This document shows, one piece after another, positions 22,385 through 30,900 of a stretch of DNA of 64,000 bases. The position numbers and the translations under genes were made by a program. Each line of letters begins with the position of its first letter. The first letter of the stretch is position 1. The notes below the pieces were generated by a model. The model was not told where the DNA came from, made no database searches, and was given only the letters and a program-made list of their open reading frames with translations. The DNA comes from Streptomyces rishiriensis (GTDB taxonomy: Bacteria; Actinomycetota; Actinomycetes; Streptomycetales; Streptomycetaceae): contig NZ_BEWA01000004.1 of assembly GCF_003112535.1 (NCBI RefSeq), positions 124,001 through 188,000 on the forward strand. The letters run 5' to 3'.

Positions 22385-23416
22385 TCAGCCGCGCCGCCGG
22401 AGCCGGCGGATGCCGAAGAAGGCGGCGCACACCGCGACCACGGCGAGCGCGCCGACCTTGACGCCGCCCGTCGCGGAGGACCCGCCGCCCTTGCCGGAGG
22501 CGCTGGAACTCCCGCCGCCGGAAGAGGACGCGGAGCCCGACGAGGTGCTCCGGGGCGCGTCCTCGGCCACCACGGGACTGTGCGAGCCCTCGCTCCCGTA
22601 CAGGAGCTTCTCGCCGTCGGCGGAGTAGCTGACGGACTCGCCCTGCCGTTGCAGCGGCACGTCGAGCCGCCCCTCGCGTTCGATTTTGCCGCCGTTCCAG
22701 GCGTAGGAGATGCCGCCGAAGTAGCCGCGCACGGCGAGCTGGGAGCCGTCCGGGGAGAAGGCGGCGTCGGTGGCCCACAGGTCGACGGGGGCGATCGGCC
22801 GGAAGACGTTCGCCCCGGAGGCGGAGAGCTTCGCCGGGCCCTCGTAGAGGTGCCCGCCGTCCTCCTTCTTGTCGATGATGTAGACGCGCCCGGTCCTGGG
22901 ATGCACGAGGAGCGACTCGGCGTCGCGGGGGCCGTCGGAGTACTTCACGACGTACTGCGTGGCCTTGACGCTCTGGTCGACGAGCTTCTTCGGCTCGGGC
23001 AGCCGGTAGATCCACACGTACTTCCAGGTGCCGCCGAGGTTGTCGCCGATGTCGCCGACCCAGATCTGGTCGTCCGGGCCGATGGAGATCGCCTCCACGT
23101 CACGCGGGGCGCCGATCCCGGTGAGGGTGACCCGGGCGACGGTCTTTCCCGTGGCGCTGTCGACGGCGTAGAGGTAGGGGCCGTCGTCGCTGTCGTTGTG
23201 GGTCCAGTAGACGCCCGGGTGCCGCCGCGAGGCGGCGAGACCGCTGGACTCGGTGATCCGGGGGTCGTCGATGGTGAACCCCTTGTCGCCGTCGGCCGCG
23301 GACGCGGGAGCCGCGGCGGGCCCCGCGAGCACGGCGAGGGCTCCCGAGAGGAGGACCGCGGGCAGCAGGGCTCCGGTCACCAGGGCTCCGGCTCGGACGG
23401 CGAAAGGTCGGCGCAT
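22385..23416 (-). CDS. Secreted, C-terminally anchored beta-propeller-like protein
   Basis: A 343-residue exported protein of unknown role. A signal peptide occupies residues 1-40 (LSGALAVLAGPAAAPASAAD). Repeated strand patterns follow (GLAASRRHPGVYWTHNDSDDGPYLYAVD, VEAISIGPDDQIWVGDIGDN, AESLLVHPRTGRVYIIDK, DAAFSPDGSQLAVRGY) as in NHL/WD-like propellers. A Ser/Gly linker leads to a single membrane helix and an IRRLRRRG tail. It probably displays the propeller on the cell surface. ATG 23416 is the only sensible start. Confidence 0.85.
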   Translation of the reverse strand: MRRPFAVRAGALVTGALLPAVLLSGALAVLAGPAAAPASAADGDKGFTIDDPRITESSGLAASRRHPGVYWTHNDSDDGPYLYAVDSATGKTVARVTLTGIGAPRDVEAISIGPDDQIWVGDIGDNLGGTWKYVWIYRLPEPKKLVDQSVKATQYVVKYSDGPRDAESLLVHPRTGRVYIIDKKEDGGHLYEGPAKLSASGANVFRPIAPVDLWATDAAFSPDGSQLAVRGYFGGISYAWNGGKIEREGRLDVPLQRQGESVSYSADGEKLLYGSEGSHSPVVAEDAPRSTSSGSASSSGGGSSSASGKGGGSSATGGVKVGALAVVAVCAAFFGIRRLRRRG

Positions 23417-23516
23417 GCTCCCAAGCCTGCCATCCCGCCCGGCGGTTCACCGTTCGTGGCCGGTCTCACACGCCCCCGGCCGCGGTGATCGACTCCGGAT
23501 CCCTCATCATGAGCGG

Positions 23517-24191
23517 ATGCTCAGGTTCATGCCCGTAGGCGACTCGATGACGATCGGCAGCACGGGCGACCACACCTGGCGCTACCGCCTGTGGCAGCAC
23601 CTGTGCGCCGCGTACGGCGGCCCCTTCACGCTGGTCGGCCCCCGCGAGACGCTCTACGACAAGGCGACGGACAGCCCCACGTCGTACGCCTACGCCGAAC
23701 CCGACTTCCCGCGCGGCCACCTGGCGGGCTGGGGCGAGGGCTGGGCGCACATGACGCCGCTGATCGGCGAGGCGGTCCGCACGTCGCGGGCGGACGTCCT
23801 GCTGGTCTCGCTCGGCCTGATCGACCTGGGCTTCTACACGAACGCCGAGCAGACGGCGGAGAACGCCCGCGTCTTCGCCGCCGAGGCCCGCGCGGCGAAC
23901 CCCCGGATCGCCATGGTGTGGCTGCCGGTCATCCACAACGTCCGGGCCGCGAACGACGAGCCCTTCGCCGCCCAGGTCGCCCGCTTCAACGAGCTCCTGG
24001 CGAAGACCGCCGCCGACCTGGACGAACCGGCCTCCCCGATCCTGCTGGCCTCGGTCCCGCCGACCTGGGACATCGACACGGACACCTACGACGGCACCCA
24101 CCCCAACGCCAAGGGCGAACACCAGCTGGCGTCGGCCTTCGCAGAGGCGATGTACCAGGGGTGGGAACTGGGCGGGGAGTACGCGGGCTGA
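23517..24191 (+). CDS. SGNH/GDSL hydrolase
   Basis: A 224-residue esterase/lipase-like protein. Block I is MPVGDSMTIG (catalytic Ser), the GLIDLGF segment stands where block III GxND usually is, and block V is YDGTHPNAKGE with Asp and His of the triad. There is no signal peptide from the chosen ATG (MLRFMPVGDS), so it is cytoplasmic or its start lies further upstream; ATG 23529 is an alternative. The substrate is unknown. Confidence 0.8.
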   Translation: MLRFMPVGDSMTIGSTGDHTWRYRLWQHLCAAYGGPFTLVGPRETLYDKATDSPTSYAYAEPDFPRGHLAGWGEGWAHMTPLIGEAVRTSRADVLLVSLGLIDLGFYTNAEQTAENARVFAAEARAANPRIAMVWLPVIHNVRAANDEPFAAQVARFNELLAKTAADLDEPASPILLASVPPTWDIDTDTYDGTHPNAKGEHQLASAFAEAMYQGWELGGEYAG

Positions 24192-24305
24192 GGGGCGCAC
24201 CGGCCGCTTCCGGCATATGCGCGCCACGCCGTGACCCGGTCACCGTGCGTATCGTTGTACTGCGCGGCGGCACCCGAGTGGGGGCGGCCGGGGAGGAGCG
24301 CCACG

Positions 24306-24893
24306 ATGACCGTCACTGAGGACAGGATCACCATGGCCGAGGAGAGCGTCGAGCTGTCTCTGGACGTCATGTTCGAGTGGCTCGAGAAGATGCCGGTCCC
24401 CGAGGGAACGAAGGTTGAGATCGTCGGGGGAAACATCTTCATGTCACCGCAGCGGCAGCACCACTGGGAGATCATCTCCGCTATTTTCGAGCAGCTGCGG
24501 GCCAAGTATCCCCGCAAGCGTCTGGCATCCGACGTCCGCATCGACTTCCCCGGTCATCTGAACGGGTTCGCATGCGACCTGGCCGCCATGGCCGAGCGCT
24601 CCGTGAAGGACGGCAAGGGCCGCTGGCGCTACCAGGACGTCGAGTTCGTGGCCGAGGTCATCTCCAAGGACACGGCAGCGAACGACTACGGACCGAAGAA
24701 ATCCGCCTACGCCACGGCCGAAGTACCGGTCTACGTCATCGCCGACCCTTACAAGGGCCGGTGCTACCTCTACACCCGCCCCAAGGACGGTGATTACGTC
24801 ACGCGGACGAAGATCGATTTCGGCGACGACGTCGACCTCACCGGCACCGTCGTCGGCCTCACCCTCAAGACCGACGAGTTCCCCCGCGACTGA
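24306..24893 (+). CDS. Uma2 family (DUF820) predicted restriction-endonuclease-fold protein
   Basis: A 195-residue Uma2 protein. It has the N-terminal segment PVPEGTKVEIVGGNIFMSP, then the PD-(D/E)xK-like core: DVRIDF, CDLAAM, VEFVAEVISKDTAANDYGPKKSAYATAEVPVYVIADP. These proteins are abundant in Streptomyces and cyanobacteria; function is unknown. ATG 24306 has GAGGAGCG before it. Confidence 0.85.
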   Translation: MTVTEDRITMAEESVELSLDVMFEWLEKMPVPEGTKVEIVGGNIFMSPQRQHHWEIISAIFEQLRAKYPRKRLASDVRIDFPGHLNGFACDLAAMAERSVKDGKGRWRYQDVEFVAEVISKDTAANDYGPKKSAYATAEVPVYVIADPYKGRCYLYTRPKDGDYVTRTKIDFGDDVDLTGTVVGLTLKTDEFPRD

Positions 24894-24948
24894 CCCGTCG
24901 GCCGGCCCCCTTGCATCGAGCGCACTCCAGGTCGTTGGCTTGTGCTCC

Positions 24949-25935
24949 ATGAAGTACACGCAGCTCGGACGTACCGGACTCAAGGTCAGCCGCCTCGTCC
25001 TCGGCACCATGAACTTCGGCCCGCAGACCGACGAGACCGACAGCCACGCGATCATGGACGCGGCGCTCGGTGCGGGCATCAACTTCTTCGACACCGCGAA
25101 CGTGTACGGCTTCGGCGAGAACAAGGGCCGTACCGAGGAGATCATCGGCGGCTGGTTCGCGAAGGGCGGCGGGCGGCGCGACAAGGTGGTCCTCGCCACC
25201 AAGGTCTACGGCAACATGGCCGACGGCGACGCCTGGCCCAACCACGACAAGCTCTCCGCGCTGAACATCCGGCGGGCCGTCGACGCGAGCCTGAAGCGGC
25301 TGGGCACCGACCACATCGACGTCTACCAGTTCCACCACATCGACCGCGGCACTCCCTTCGAGGAGATCTGGCAGGCCATCGACGTGCTGGTCCGGCAGGG
25401 CAAGATCCTCTACGCCGGGTCGTCCAACTTCCCCGGCTACAAGATCGCCCAGGCCAACGAGACCGCCGCCCGGCACGGCCGGATGGGCCTGGTCAGCGAG
25501 CAGTGCCTCTACAACCTCGCCGAGCGCCGCGCCGAGATGGAGGTCATCCCGGCCGCGCAGGAGTACGGCCTCGGGGTCATCCCCTGGTCGCCGCTGCACG
25601 GCGGACTGCTCGGCGGGGTGATCAGGAAGCAGGCCGAGGGCGGCCGCCGTGCCTCCGGACGGGCCGCCGACGCCCTCGCCGACCCCACGACCCGCGCCCG
25701 GATCCAGGCCTACGAGGACCTTCTCGAAAAGCACGGGGTCGAGCCCGGCGAGGCGGCTCTGGCCTGGCTCCTCACCCGGCCCGGCGTGACCGGACCCATC
25801 GTCGGACCGCGCACCGCCGAGCAGCTCGACTCGGCGCTGCGCGCGGTCGAGCTGGAGCCGAGCGAGGAGCTGCTGGCCGGCCTGGAGGAGGTCTTCCCCG
25901 GCCCGGGGCCGTCCCCGGAGGCCTTCGCCTGGTAG
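24949..25935 (+). CDS. Aldo/keto reductase
   Basis: A 328-residue NAD(P)H-dependent TIM-barrel oxidoreductase. The tetrad residues are visible: Asp and Tyr in FFDTANVYGFGENKG, Lys in LATKVYG, His in YQFHHID. The cofactor-binding region VTGPIVGPRTAEQLDSAL is at the C-terminus. It resembles the YajO/Gfo-like general AKR subgroup, reducing aldehydes or ketones. ATG 24949 gives the conserved MKYTQLGRTGLKVSRLVLGTM. It stands alone in its own transcription unit. Confidence 0.93.
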   Translation: MKYTQLGRTGLKVSRLVLGTMNFGPQTDETDSHAIMDAALGAGINFFDTANVYGFGENKGRTEEIIGGWFAKGGGRRDKVVLATKVYGNMADGDAWPNHDKLSALNIRRAVDASLKRLGTDHIDVYQFHHIDRGTPFEEIWQAIDVLVRQGKILYAGSSNFPGYKIAQANETAARHGRMGLVSEQCLYNLAERRAEMEVIPAAQEYGLGVIPWSPLHGGLLGGVIRKQAEGGRRASGRAADALADPTTRARIQAYEDLLEKHGVEPGEAALAWLLTRPGVTGPIVGPRTAEQLDSALRAVELEPSEELLAGLEEVFPGPGPSPEAFAW

Positions 25936-25947
25936 CGGCGCGCCCAC

Positions 25948-26034
25948 GCGGCGGAGGCCGTCCGCCCCGCCGGCAGGGCCCCGCGGCGGAGGCCGTCCGC
26001 CCCGTCGGGCAGGGCTCCGCGGCGGGGCCGGTCC
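25948..26034. repeat. 35-bp tandem repeat of hairpin units (probable terminator array)
   Basis: Two copies and part of a third of a 35-36 base unit beginning GCGGCGGAGGCCGTCCGCC, starting at 25948 and 25983. Each unit contains a GGCGGA-N5-TCCGCC stem. It lies between the convergent aldo/keto reductase and small membrane protein genes, where repeated hairpins would act as a double terminator. Confidence 0.6.
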
Positions 26035-26058
26035 GACGGCCTGGTCGGACAGCCCGGG

Positions 26059-26145
26059 CTATCTGCCGACCGCCGCCAACAACACCACCACGAACATCAG
26101 CACAAGGGCACCGGCCATGATCCGGTTCCGGGTCTTCGGGTCCAC
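26059..26145 (-). CDS. 28-residue single-span membrane peptide
   Basis: A tiny open frame: MDPKTRNRIMAGALV continues into a hydrophobic helix (LMFVVVLLAAV) and ends GR-stop. GTG 26145 has no ribosome site but is preceded by TAGTCT (plus 26152-26157) six bases away, the leaderless pattern. Short basic-head, one-helix peptides like this recur in Streptomyces genomes. Function unknown. Confidence 0.55.
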   Translation of the reverse strand: MDPKTRNRIMAGALVLMFVVVLLAAVGR

Positions 26146-26154
26146 GCGTCGAGA

Positions 26155-26727
26155 CTAACCGGCCCCGCCGAGCGCCCAGCGCCCGACCGGCTCGTAACGG
26201 GGCTGCTCGCCGGGCACCCCGGCCGCCGGCAGGCGGCTGCGCACCAGCACCAGCTCCTCCACCGTCCAGGCACGGCCCTCGAAGGCCTTCAGCGCCTCGA
26301 CGCAGGGCCGCACGTCCACGGCGTCGCGGCTGCGGGCCAGCGTCAGATGCGCCGTGTAGCGGCGGTGCTCGCCCATCTCCACGCCCGCCTTCCGGCCCGC
26401 CGCCTCCGCCCGGTCGGCCAGCAGCCGCAGCGCCGGGACGTCTCCGGCCGCCCCGGCCCACAGCGCCCGCCCGTGCCCGAACTGTCCGCCGCCGCGCACC
26501 GCCAGCGGAAAGGGCGCACCCCGGTGCGCGGCCCGCTCCAGCCGCGCCGACAGCCTCGGGAGGAGGACGTCGTCGACCTCGCCGTAGAAGGCGAGGGTGA
26601 AGTGCCAGCCGGACCGGGCCGTCCAGCGCAGCGCGTCCGCGCCCGGCAGTGCGCGCAACCCGGCCGCCTGCGCGGCGAGTTCGTCGGCGATGTCGTCCGG
26701 GGGGAGCACGGCGGCGAAGAGTCTCAT
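26155..26727 (-). CDS. thpR: RNA 2',3'-cyclic phosphodiesterase ThpR (2'-5' RNA ligase fold)
   Basis: A 190-residue 2H phosphoesterase with both catalytic HxTx motifs: HFTL near residue 42 and HLTL near residue 127. The N-terminus MRLFAAVLPPDD is typical of ThpR. It hydrolyses 2',3'-cyclic phosphate RNA ends; ligase activity is seen in vitro for relatives. The upstream 30 bases are shared with a decayed GNAT gene on the other strand. Confidence 0.9.
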   Translation of the reverse strand: MRLFAAVLPPDDIADELAAQAAGLRALPGADALRWTARSGWHFTLAFYGEVDDVLLPRLSARLERAAHRGAPFPLAVRGGGQFGHGRALWAGAAGDVPALRLLADRAEAAGRKAGVEMGEHRRYTAHLTLARSRDAVDVRPCVEALKAFEGRAWTVEELVLVRSRLPAAGVPGEQPRYEPVGRWALGGAG

Positions 26728-26749
26728 GGCCCGATTCTCCCGGCCGGCG

Positions 26750-26976
26750 AGCCCGGACGGCATCCACTGGCTCGCCTCCGACCGCCGCCTCAAGGACCGC
26801 GGCATCGGCATCGCCCTGCTGGAACACGCGGCCTGGGCGACCCGGCAGGCGGGCGTCGGCCTCCCGCGGGTGGACTGCCACGCCGGCGACGACCGCGGAC
26901 CCGTCGCCTCCTACGAGGCCGACGGGTTCACCCCGACACAGACGTACACCGTCGGGGAGCACGAGTGGCCCGGCCA
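26750..26976 (+). pseudogene. GNAT acetyltransferase remnant (C-terminal half)
   Basis: The plus-strand frame DGIHWLASDRRLKDRGIGIALLEHAAW through RVDCHAGDDRGPVASYEADGFTPTQTYTVGEHEWPGQ is the C-terminal part of a GNAT domain (acetyl-CoA loop and motif B). The N-terminal half is gone, replaced by the start of thpR on the opposite strand. No start codon or ribosome site serves it. Confidence 0.7.
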
Positions 26977-26987
26977 GGTGCCGGCCG

Positions 26988-27014
26988 GGAGGGTGCGGGT
27001 TCCCCGCACCCTCC
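26988..27014. terminator. Bidirectional terminator hairpin
   Basis: GGAGGGTGCGGG and CCCGCACCCTCC form a perfect 12-base stem with a 3-base loop, 19 bases beyond the MFS stop (minus strand) and just after the GNAT remnant. Confidence 0.75.
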
Positions 27015-27033
27015 GCCGGGTGACGTCCGCCGG

Positions 27034-28392
27034 TCAGGCGACGGTGGCGAGCTCGCGGTCCTCGCGCGGGACGAACCGCACGCGCGGGTGGCCGTGGTGC
27101 CAGCCGACCGACAGGCGGAGGTTGCCCATGCGGGCCAGGACCAGGCCGACGGTGACGGCCGCCGTGGCCGAGATCACACCGCCCGACGCCAGCCCCGCCC
27201 GCACGCCGTACGCGTCGGTGACCCAGCCGGCGATCGGCGCGCCGACCGGGGCCCCGCCCATGAACACCATCATGTAGAGGGCCATCACGCGGCCCCGCAT
27301 GGCCGGGTCGGTGCTCATCTGAACGCTGCTGTTCGCGGTGACGTTGACCGTCATGCCGAACATGCCGATCGGGGCCATGAGCAGGGCGAACAGCCACAGG
27401 GACGGGGCTGTGGAGGCCACGACCTCCATCGCGCCGAAGGCCACCGCCCCCGCGACCAGCACCCGCATCCGGGCCGTGCCGCGCCGGGCCGCGAGCAGGG
27501 CGCCCGCCAGGGAGCCCACCGCCATCAGCGTGTTGAAGAGGCTGTAGGAGCCGGCGCCCGCGTGGAAGACGTCGTCGGCGAAGGCCGAGAGGTAGACGGG
27601 GAAGTTGAACCCGAAGGTGCTGACGAACCCGACCAGGACGATCGTCCAGATCAGGTCGGGGCGGCCGGCGACGTACTGGAGGCCTTCCCGCAGCTGTCCC
27701 CTGCCGCGCGGGGCGCGCTCGACGACGTGCAGCTCACGCGAGCGCATGAGCAGCAGACCGGCGAGGGGGGCGACGAAGGACAGACCGTTGAAGAGGAACG
27801 CCCAGCCGGTTCCGACGCCGGTGATCATCACGCCGGCCACGGCCGGGCCGATCAGCCGGGCCGACTGGAAGTTCGCCGAGTTCAGACTGACCGCGTTCTG
27901 GAGCTGGTCGGGGCCGACCATCTCGGAGACGAACGTCTGCCGCGCCGGGTTGTCCAGAACGGTCGCGAGGCCCACGGCGAAGGCGGCGACGTAGACGTGC
28001 CAGACCTGGACGTGCCCGGACAGACTCAGGACGGCGAGCGCGATGCCGGTGAGGGCCATCGCCGACTGGGTGAACAGCAGCGTCCGGCGCTTGGGCAGAC
28101 GGTCGACGAGGACGCCGCCGTAGAGGCCGAAGAGGAGCATCGGCAGGAACTGCAGGGCCGTCGTGACGCCGACGGCGGTGGCGGAGCCGGTGAGGCTGAG
28201 CACCAGCCAGTCCTGCGCGATGCGCTGCATCCAGGTGCCGATGTTCGAGACGACCTGGCCCATGAAGAACAGGCGGTAGTTCCGGACCCGCAGGGAGGCG
28301 AACATCGAGGACCTGCGGGCGGGTGGGGGAGCGGGCGGGGTGTCGTGGGTGGCCGGTGCGGGTGCGGAGTGTGCTCCGGGTCCCGTACTCAA
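27034..28392 (-). CDS. MFS transporter (paired with MarR regulator)
   Basis: A 452-residue major facilitator of the EntS/MdfA-like drug efflux class with about twelve membrane segments (FFMGQVVSNIGTWMQRIAQDWLVLSLTGS, PMLLFGLYGGVLVDRLPKRR). The start is TTG 28392, preceded by GAGGAGG. It lies 24 bases after a MarR gene on the same strand, so the pair is probably one operon in which MarR responds to the exported toxic compound. Confidence 0.88.
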   Translation of the reverse strand: MSTGPGAHSAPAPATHDTPPAPPPARRSSMFASLRVRNYRLFFMGQVVSNIGTWMQRIAQDWLVLSLTGSATAVGVTTALQFLPMLLFGLYGGVLVDRLPKRRTLLFTQSAMALTGIALAVLSLSGHVQVWHVYVAAFAVGLATVLDNPARQTFVSEMVGPDQLQNAVSLNSANFQSARLIGPAVAGVMITGVGTGWAFLFNGLSFVAPLAGLLLMRSRELHVVERAPRGRGQLREGLQYVAGRPDLIWTIVLVGFVSTFGFNFPVYLSAFADDVFHAGAGSYSLFNTLMAVGSLAGALLAARRGTARMRVLVAGAVAFGAMEVVASTAPSLWLFALLMAPIGMFGMTVNVTANSSVQMSTDPAMRGRVMALYMMVFMGGAPVGAPIAGWVTDAYGVRAGLASGGVISATAAVTVGLVLARMGNLRLSVGWHHGHPRVRFVPREDRELATVA

Positions 28393-28416
28393 CAGGTTCG
28401 CCTCCTCGGGGACGGA

Positions 28417-28854
28417 CTACAGGTGTGCGAGCTTCTCCAGCACGGGGGCGGCGGCGCGCAGTTTCGCCCACTCGTCCTCGTCGAGGCCGTCGACCAGGGT
28501 GGCCAGGAAGGCGTTCCGCTTGGCGCGGCTCTCCGCGAGCATGGCCTCGGCCTGCTCGGTCTTGGTGACGACCTTCTGGCGGCGGTCCTCGGGGTGCGGC
28601 TCCAGCCGGACCAGACCCTTGGCCTCCAGCAGCGCGACGATGCGGGTCATCGAGGGGGGCTGCACGTGCTCCTTGCGGGCGAGCTCGCCGGGTGTGGCGC
28701 TGCCGCAGAGGGAGAGGGTGCCGAGCACCGACATCTCGGTCGGGCTCAGCGACTCGTCGACCCGCTGGTGTTTGAGCCGGCGGGACAGCCGCATCACGGC
28801 CGAGCGGAGGGAGTTCACGGCGGCAGCGTCGTCGCCATGGGTGAGGTCAGACAT
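28417..28854 (-). CDS. MarR-family transcriptional regulator
   Basis: A 145-residue winged-helix regulator with the MarR pattern: LSPTEMSVLGTLSLCGSATPGELARKEHVQPPSMTRIVALLEAKGLVRLEPHPEDRRQKVVTKTE (recognition helix and DxRxx wing). ATG 28854 is preceded by AAAGAG; a longer frame begins MSYAKE. It is first in an operon with the MFS gene. An inverted repeat just upstream may be its autoregulatory site. Confidence 0.92.
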   Translation of the reverse strand: MSDLTHGDDAAAVNSLRSAVMRLSRRLKHQRVDESLSPTEMSVLGTLSLCGSATPGELARKEHVQPPSMTRIVALLEAKGLVRLEPHPEDRRQKVVTKTEQAEAMLAESRAKRNAFLATLVDGLDEDEWAKLRAAAPVLEKLAHL

Positions 28855-28857
28855 CTC

Positions 28858-28885
28858 TTTAGCGTAACTCATTACTCTGGCTAAA
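28858..28885. promoter_or_regulatory. Inverted repeat TTTAGC-N16-GCTAAA at the marR promoter
   Basis: The six-base arms lie directly upstream of the MarR start in an AT-rich stretch (ACTCATTACTCTGG between them). The site is well placed to overlap the promoter, as MarR operators do. Confidence 0.45.
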
Positions 28886-29005
28886 CAAGCTGAGGCGCGC
28901 CGCGATTCCCGTGACACCGGCCACGGACACCCGGCCATCACTCGAACGGGTGAGTCGGCAGCGGAAAGTGACCGGACTGCGCTACAGGCCCGCGACCCTC
29001 GTCTC

Positions 29006-29188
29006 ATGGGGACCAGTGTGCTCAGCCTGCGGATAGACGGGGAGCTGCTCGAACGGCTCCGGCAGCATGCCGCCAAAAGGGGGATGAGCGTCCAGGACTA
29101 TGTCGTCCAGACGCTCATCCGCGACGACTTCGACGAGCGGTTCAAGACCGCGGTCGACGAGACCGGGAAGTTCTACGGCCTCACCTGA
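29006..29188 (+). CDS. Small ribbon-helix-helix (CopG/Arc-like) protein
   Basis: A 60-residue protein: VLSLRIDGELLERLRQHAAKRGMSVQDYVVQTLIRDDF fits a ribbon-helix-helix DNA-binding fold. No toxin gene follows, so an antitoxin role is not supported. It ends with the codons GLT-stop, which also appear at the end of the convergent permease and in the repeat array between them. Confidence 0.7.
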   Translation: MGTSVLSLRIDGELLERLRQHAAKRGMSVQDYVVQTLIRDDFDERFKTAVDETGKFYGLT

Positions 29189-29225
29189 GCCCGGCCGGCG
29201 CTGCCCCGACCGGGGTGCCGCCGAA

Positions 29226-29350
29226 GGCTCAGGTGAGGCCGAGGGACCGGACCAGGCCGAGGCTCAGGCCGAGCGGAGGCTCAGGTCAAACCGAGGCTCA
29301 GGTCAAGCCGAAGCTCAGGTCAAGCCGAGGCTCAGGTCAGGCCGAGGGCC
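29226..29350. repeat. 17-bp tandem repeat array between convergent genes
   Basis: Units of the form AGGCTCAGGTCAAGCCG are repeated with variation. The last four are nearly exact; earlier copies are degenerate or spaced irregularly. The final unit overlaps the permease stop codon. On the minus strand each unit reads CTT GGC TTG ACC TGA, duplicating the gene's last codons (LGLT-stop). Confidence 0.8.
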
Positions 29351-30783
29351 GGCATCAGGTAGTAGAAGACGAACACGGCCGAGACCACGTACATCGGCGC
29401 CGGGACCTCCCGGCCGCGGCCGGCCGCGAGACGCAGCAGGACGAAGGCGATGAAGCCCATCCCGATGCCGTTGGTGATCGAGTACGTGAACGGCATCATC
29501 ACCATGGTGATGAAGGCCGGGATGGCGATGGTGGGGTCGGCCCAGTCGATCTCCCGGACCGAGCCGGACAGGATCAGGAAGCCCACCGCGAGCAGCGCCG
29601 GGGTGGCGGCCTGGGACGGGACCATCGTGGCCACGGGGGTCAGGAACAGCGCGACGGCGAACAGCGCGCCGGTGACGAGGTTCGCGAAGCCGGTGCGGGC
29701 CCCCTCGCCGACGCCGGCCGTGGACTCCACGAACGCGGTGGTGGCGGAGGAGGAGCTGGCGCCGCCCGCGGCGACCGCGAGACCGTCGACGAAGAGGACC
29801 TTGTTGATGCCGGGCATCTCGCCCTTGGCGTTGGTCAGCTTGGCCTCGTCGCTGACGCCCATGATCGTGCCCATCGCGTCGAAGAAGCACGACAGCAGCA
29901 CCGTGAAGACGAACAGGACGCCGGTCAGCACGCCGACCTTGCCGAAGCCGCCGAACAGGCTGACCTGGCCGATGAGCCCGAAGTCGGGGGCCTCGACCGG
30001 GTTGCCGGGCCACTCGGGGGTGGTCAGACCCCAGGAGGGCACGGTGGCGACCGCGTTGATGATCAGCGCCAGGACGGTCATCGCGACGATGGAGATCAGG
30101 ATCGCGCCGGGCACCTTGCGGGTGATCAGGGCCAGCGTGAGCAGCGCGCCCAGGATGAAGACGAGGACCGGCCAGCCGTTCAGGTGACCGTCGGCGCCGA
30201 GCTGGAGCGGGACGGTGGTGTGGGCGGCGTCCGGGATGCGGCTGACGAAGCCGGAGTCGACGAGCCCGATCAGCATGATGAACAGGCCGATGCCGATGCT
30301 GATCGCCTTGCGCAGGCCGAAGGGCACCGCGTTCATCACGCGCTCGCGCAGACCGGTGGCGACCAGGAGCATGACCACGAGACCCGCGAGCACCACCATG
30401 CCCATGGCGTCCGGCCAGGACATCCGGGGCGCGAGCTGGAGCGCGACCACGGAGTTCACCCCGAGGCCGGCGGCCAGCGCGATGGGCACGTTGCCGATCA
30501 CGCCCATGAGGAGCGTGGTGAAGGCCGCCGTCACACAGGTCGCGGTGACCAGCTGGCCGTTGTCCAGCTGATGCCCGTACATGTCCTTCGCGCTGCCGAG
30601 GATGATCGGGTTCAGCACGATGATGTACGCCATCGCGAAGAACGTGGCGAAGCCGCCGCGGATCTCCCGGGACAGGGTGCTGCCCCGCTCGGAGATCTTG
30701 AAGTAGCGATCGAGGGCGCCGTGGGCGGACATGGCTCCCGGCTCGTCAGGGGCGGGGGTCTTGGCGGGGGCCGAGGTGGGCAT
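29332..30783 (-). CDS. NCS2/AzgA-type purine permease
   Basis: A 483-residue membrane protein with 12-14 helices. The AzgA group signatures are ISERGSTLSREIRGGFATFFAMAYIIVLNPIIL at the N-terminus, CFFDAMGTIMGVSDEA, and GASSSSATTAFVESTAGVGEGARTG. Members import adenine, guanine or hypoxanthine by proton symport. ATG 30783 is used; the upstream 117 bases are AT-rich and shared with the divergent DUF2530 gene. Confidence 0.9.
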   Translation of the reverse strand: MPTSAPAKTPAPDEPGAMSAHGALDRYFKISERGSTLSREIRGGFATFFAMAYIIVLNPIILGSAKDMYGHQLDNGQLVTATCVTAAFTTLLMGVIGNVPIALAAGLGVNSVVALQLAPRMSWPDAMGMVVLAGLVVMLLVATGLRERVMNAVPFGLRKAISIGIGLFIMLIGLVDSGFVSRIPDAAHTTVPLQLGADGHLNGWPVLVFILGALLTLALITRKVPGAILISIVAMTVLALIINAVATVPSWGLTTPEWPGNPVEAPDFGLIGQVSLFGGFGKVGVLTGVLFVFTVLLSCFFDAMGTIMGVSDEAKLTNAKGEMPGINKVLFVDGLAVAAGGASSSSATTAFVESTAGVGEGARTGFANLVTGALFAVALFLTPVATMVPSQAATPALLAVGFLILSGSVREIDWADPTIAIPAFITMVMMPFTYSITNGIGMGFIAFVLLRLAAGRGREVPAPMYVVSAVFVFYYLMPALGLT

Positions 30784-30900
30784 GTTTTTGGCGGTTCCTA
30801 CGAAGAGAAGTGGTCAACATCAAACCGTTTCAGTATGAACATATAACGTGAGGTTCAGCCATCTCCGCGCGTAGACGTGACCACCTCGTAAGCTGTCCCC

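Noticed and set aside
29006..29188. Toxin-antitoxin pair
   Set aside because: The ribbon-helix-helix protein has no toxin gene beside it; the next feature is a repeat array and a convergent permease.
30784..30900. Purine riboswitch before the permease
   Set aside because: The AT-rich leader shows no three-way-junction pattern that I can recognise.
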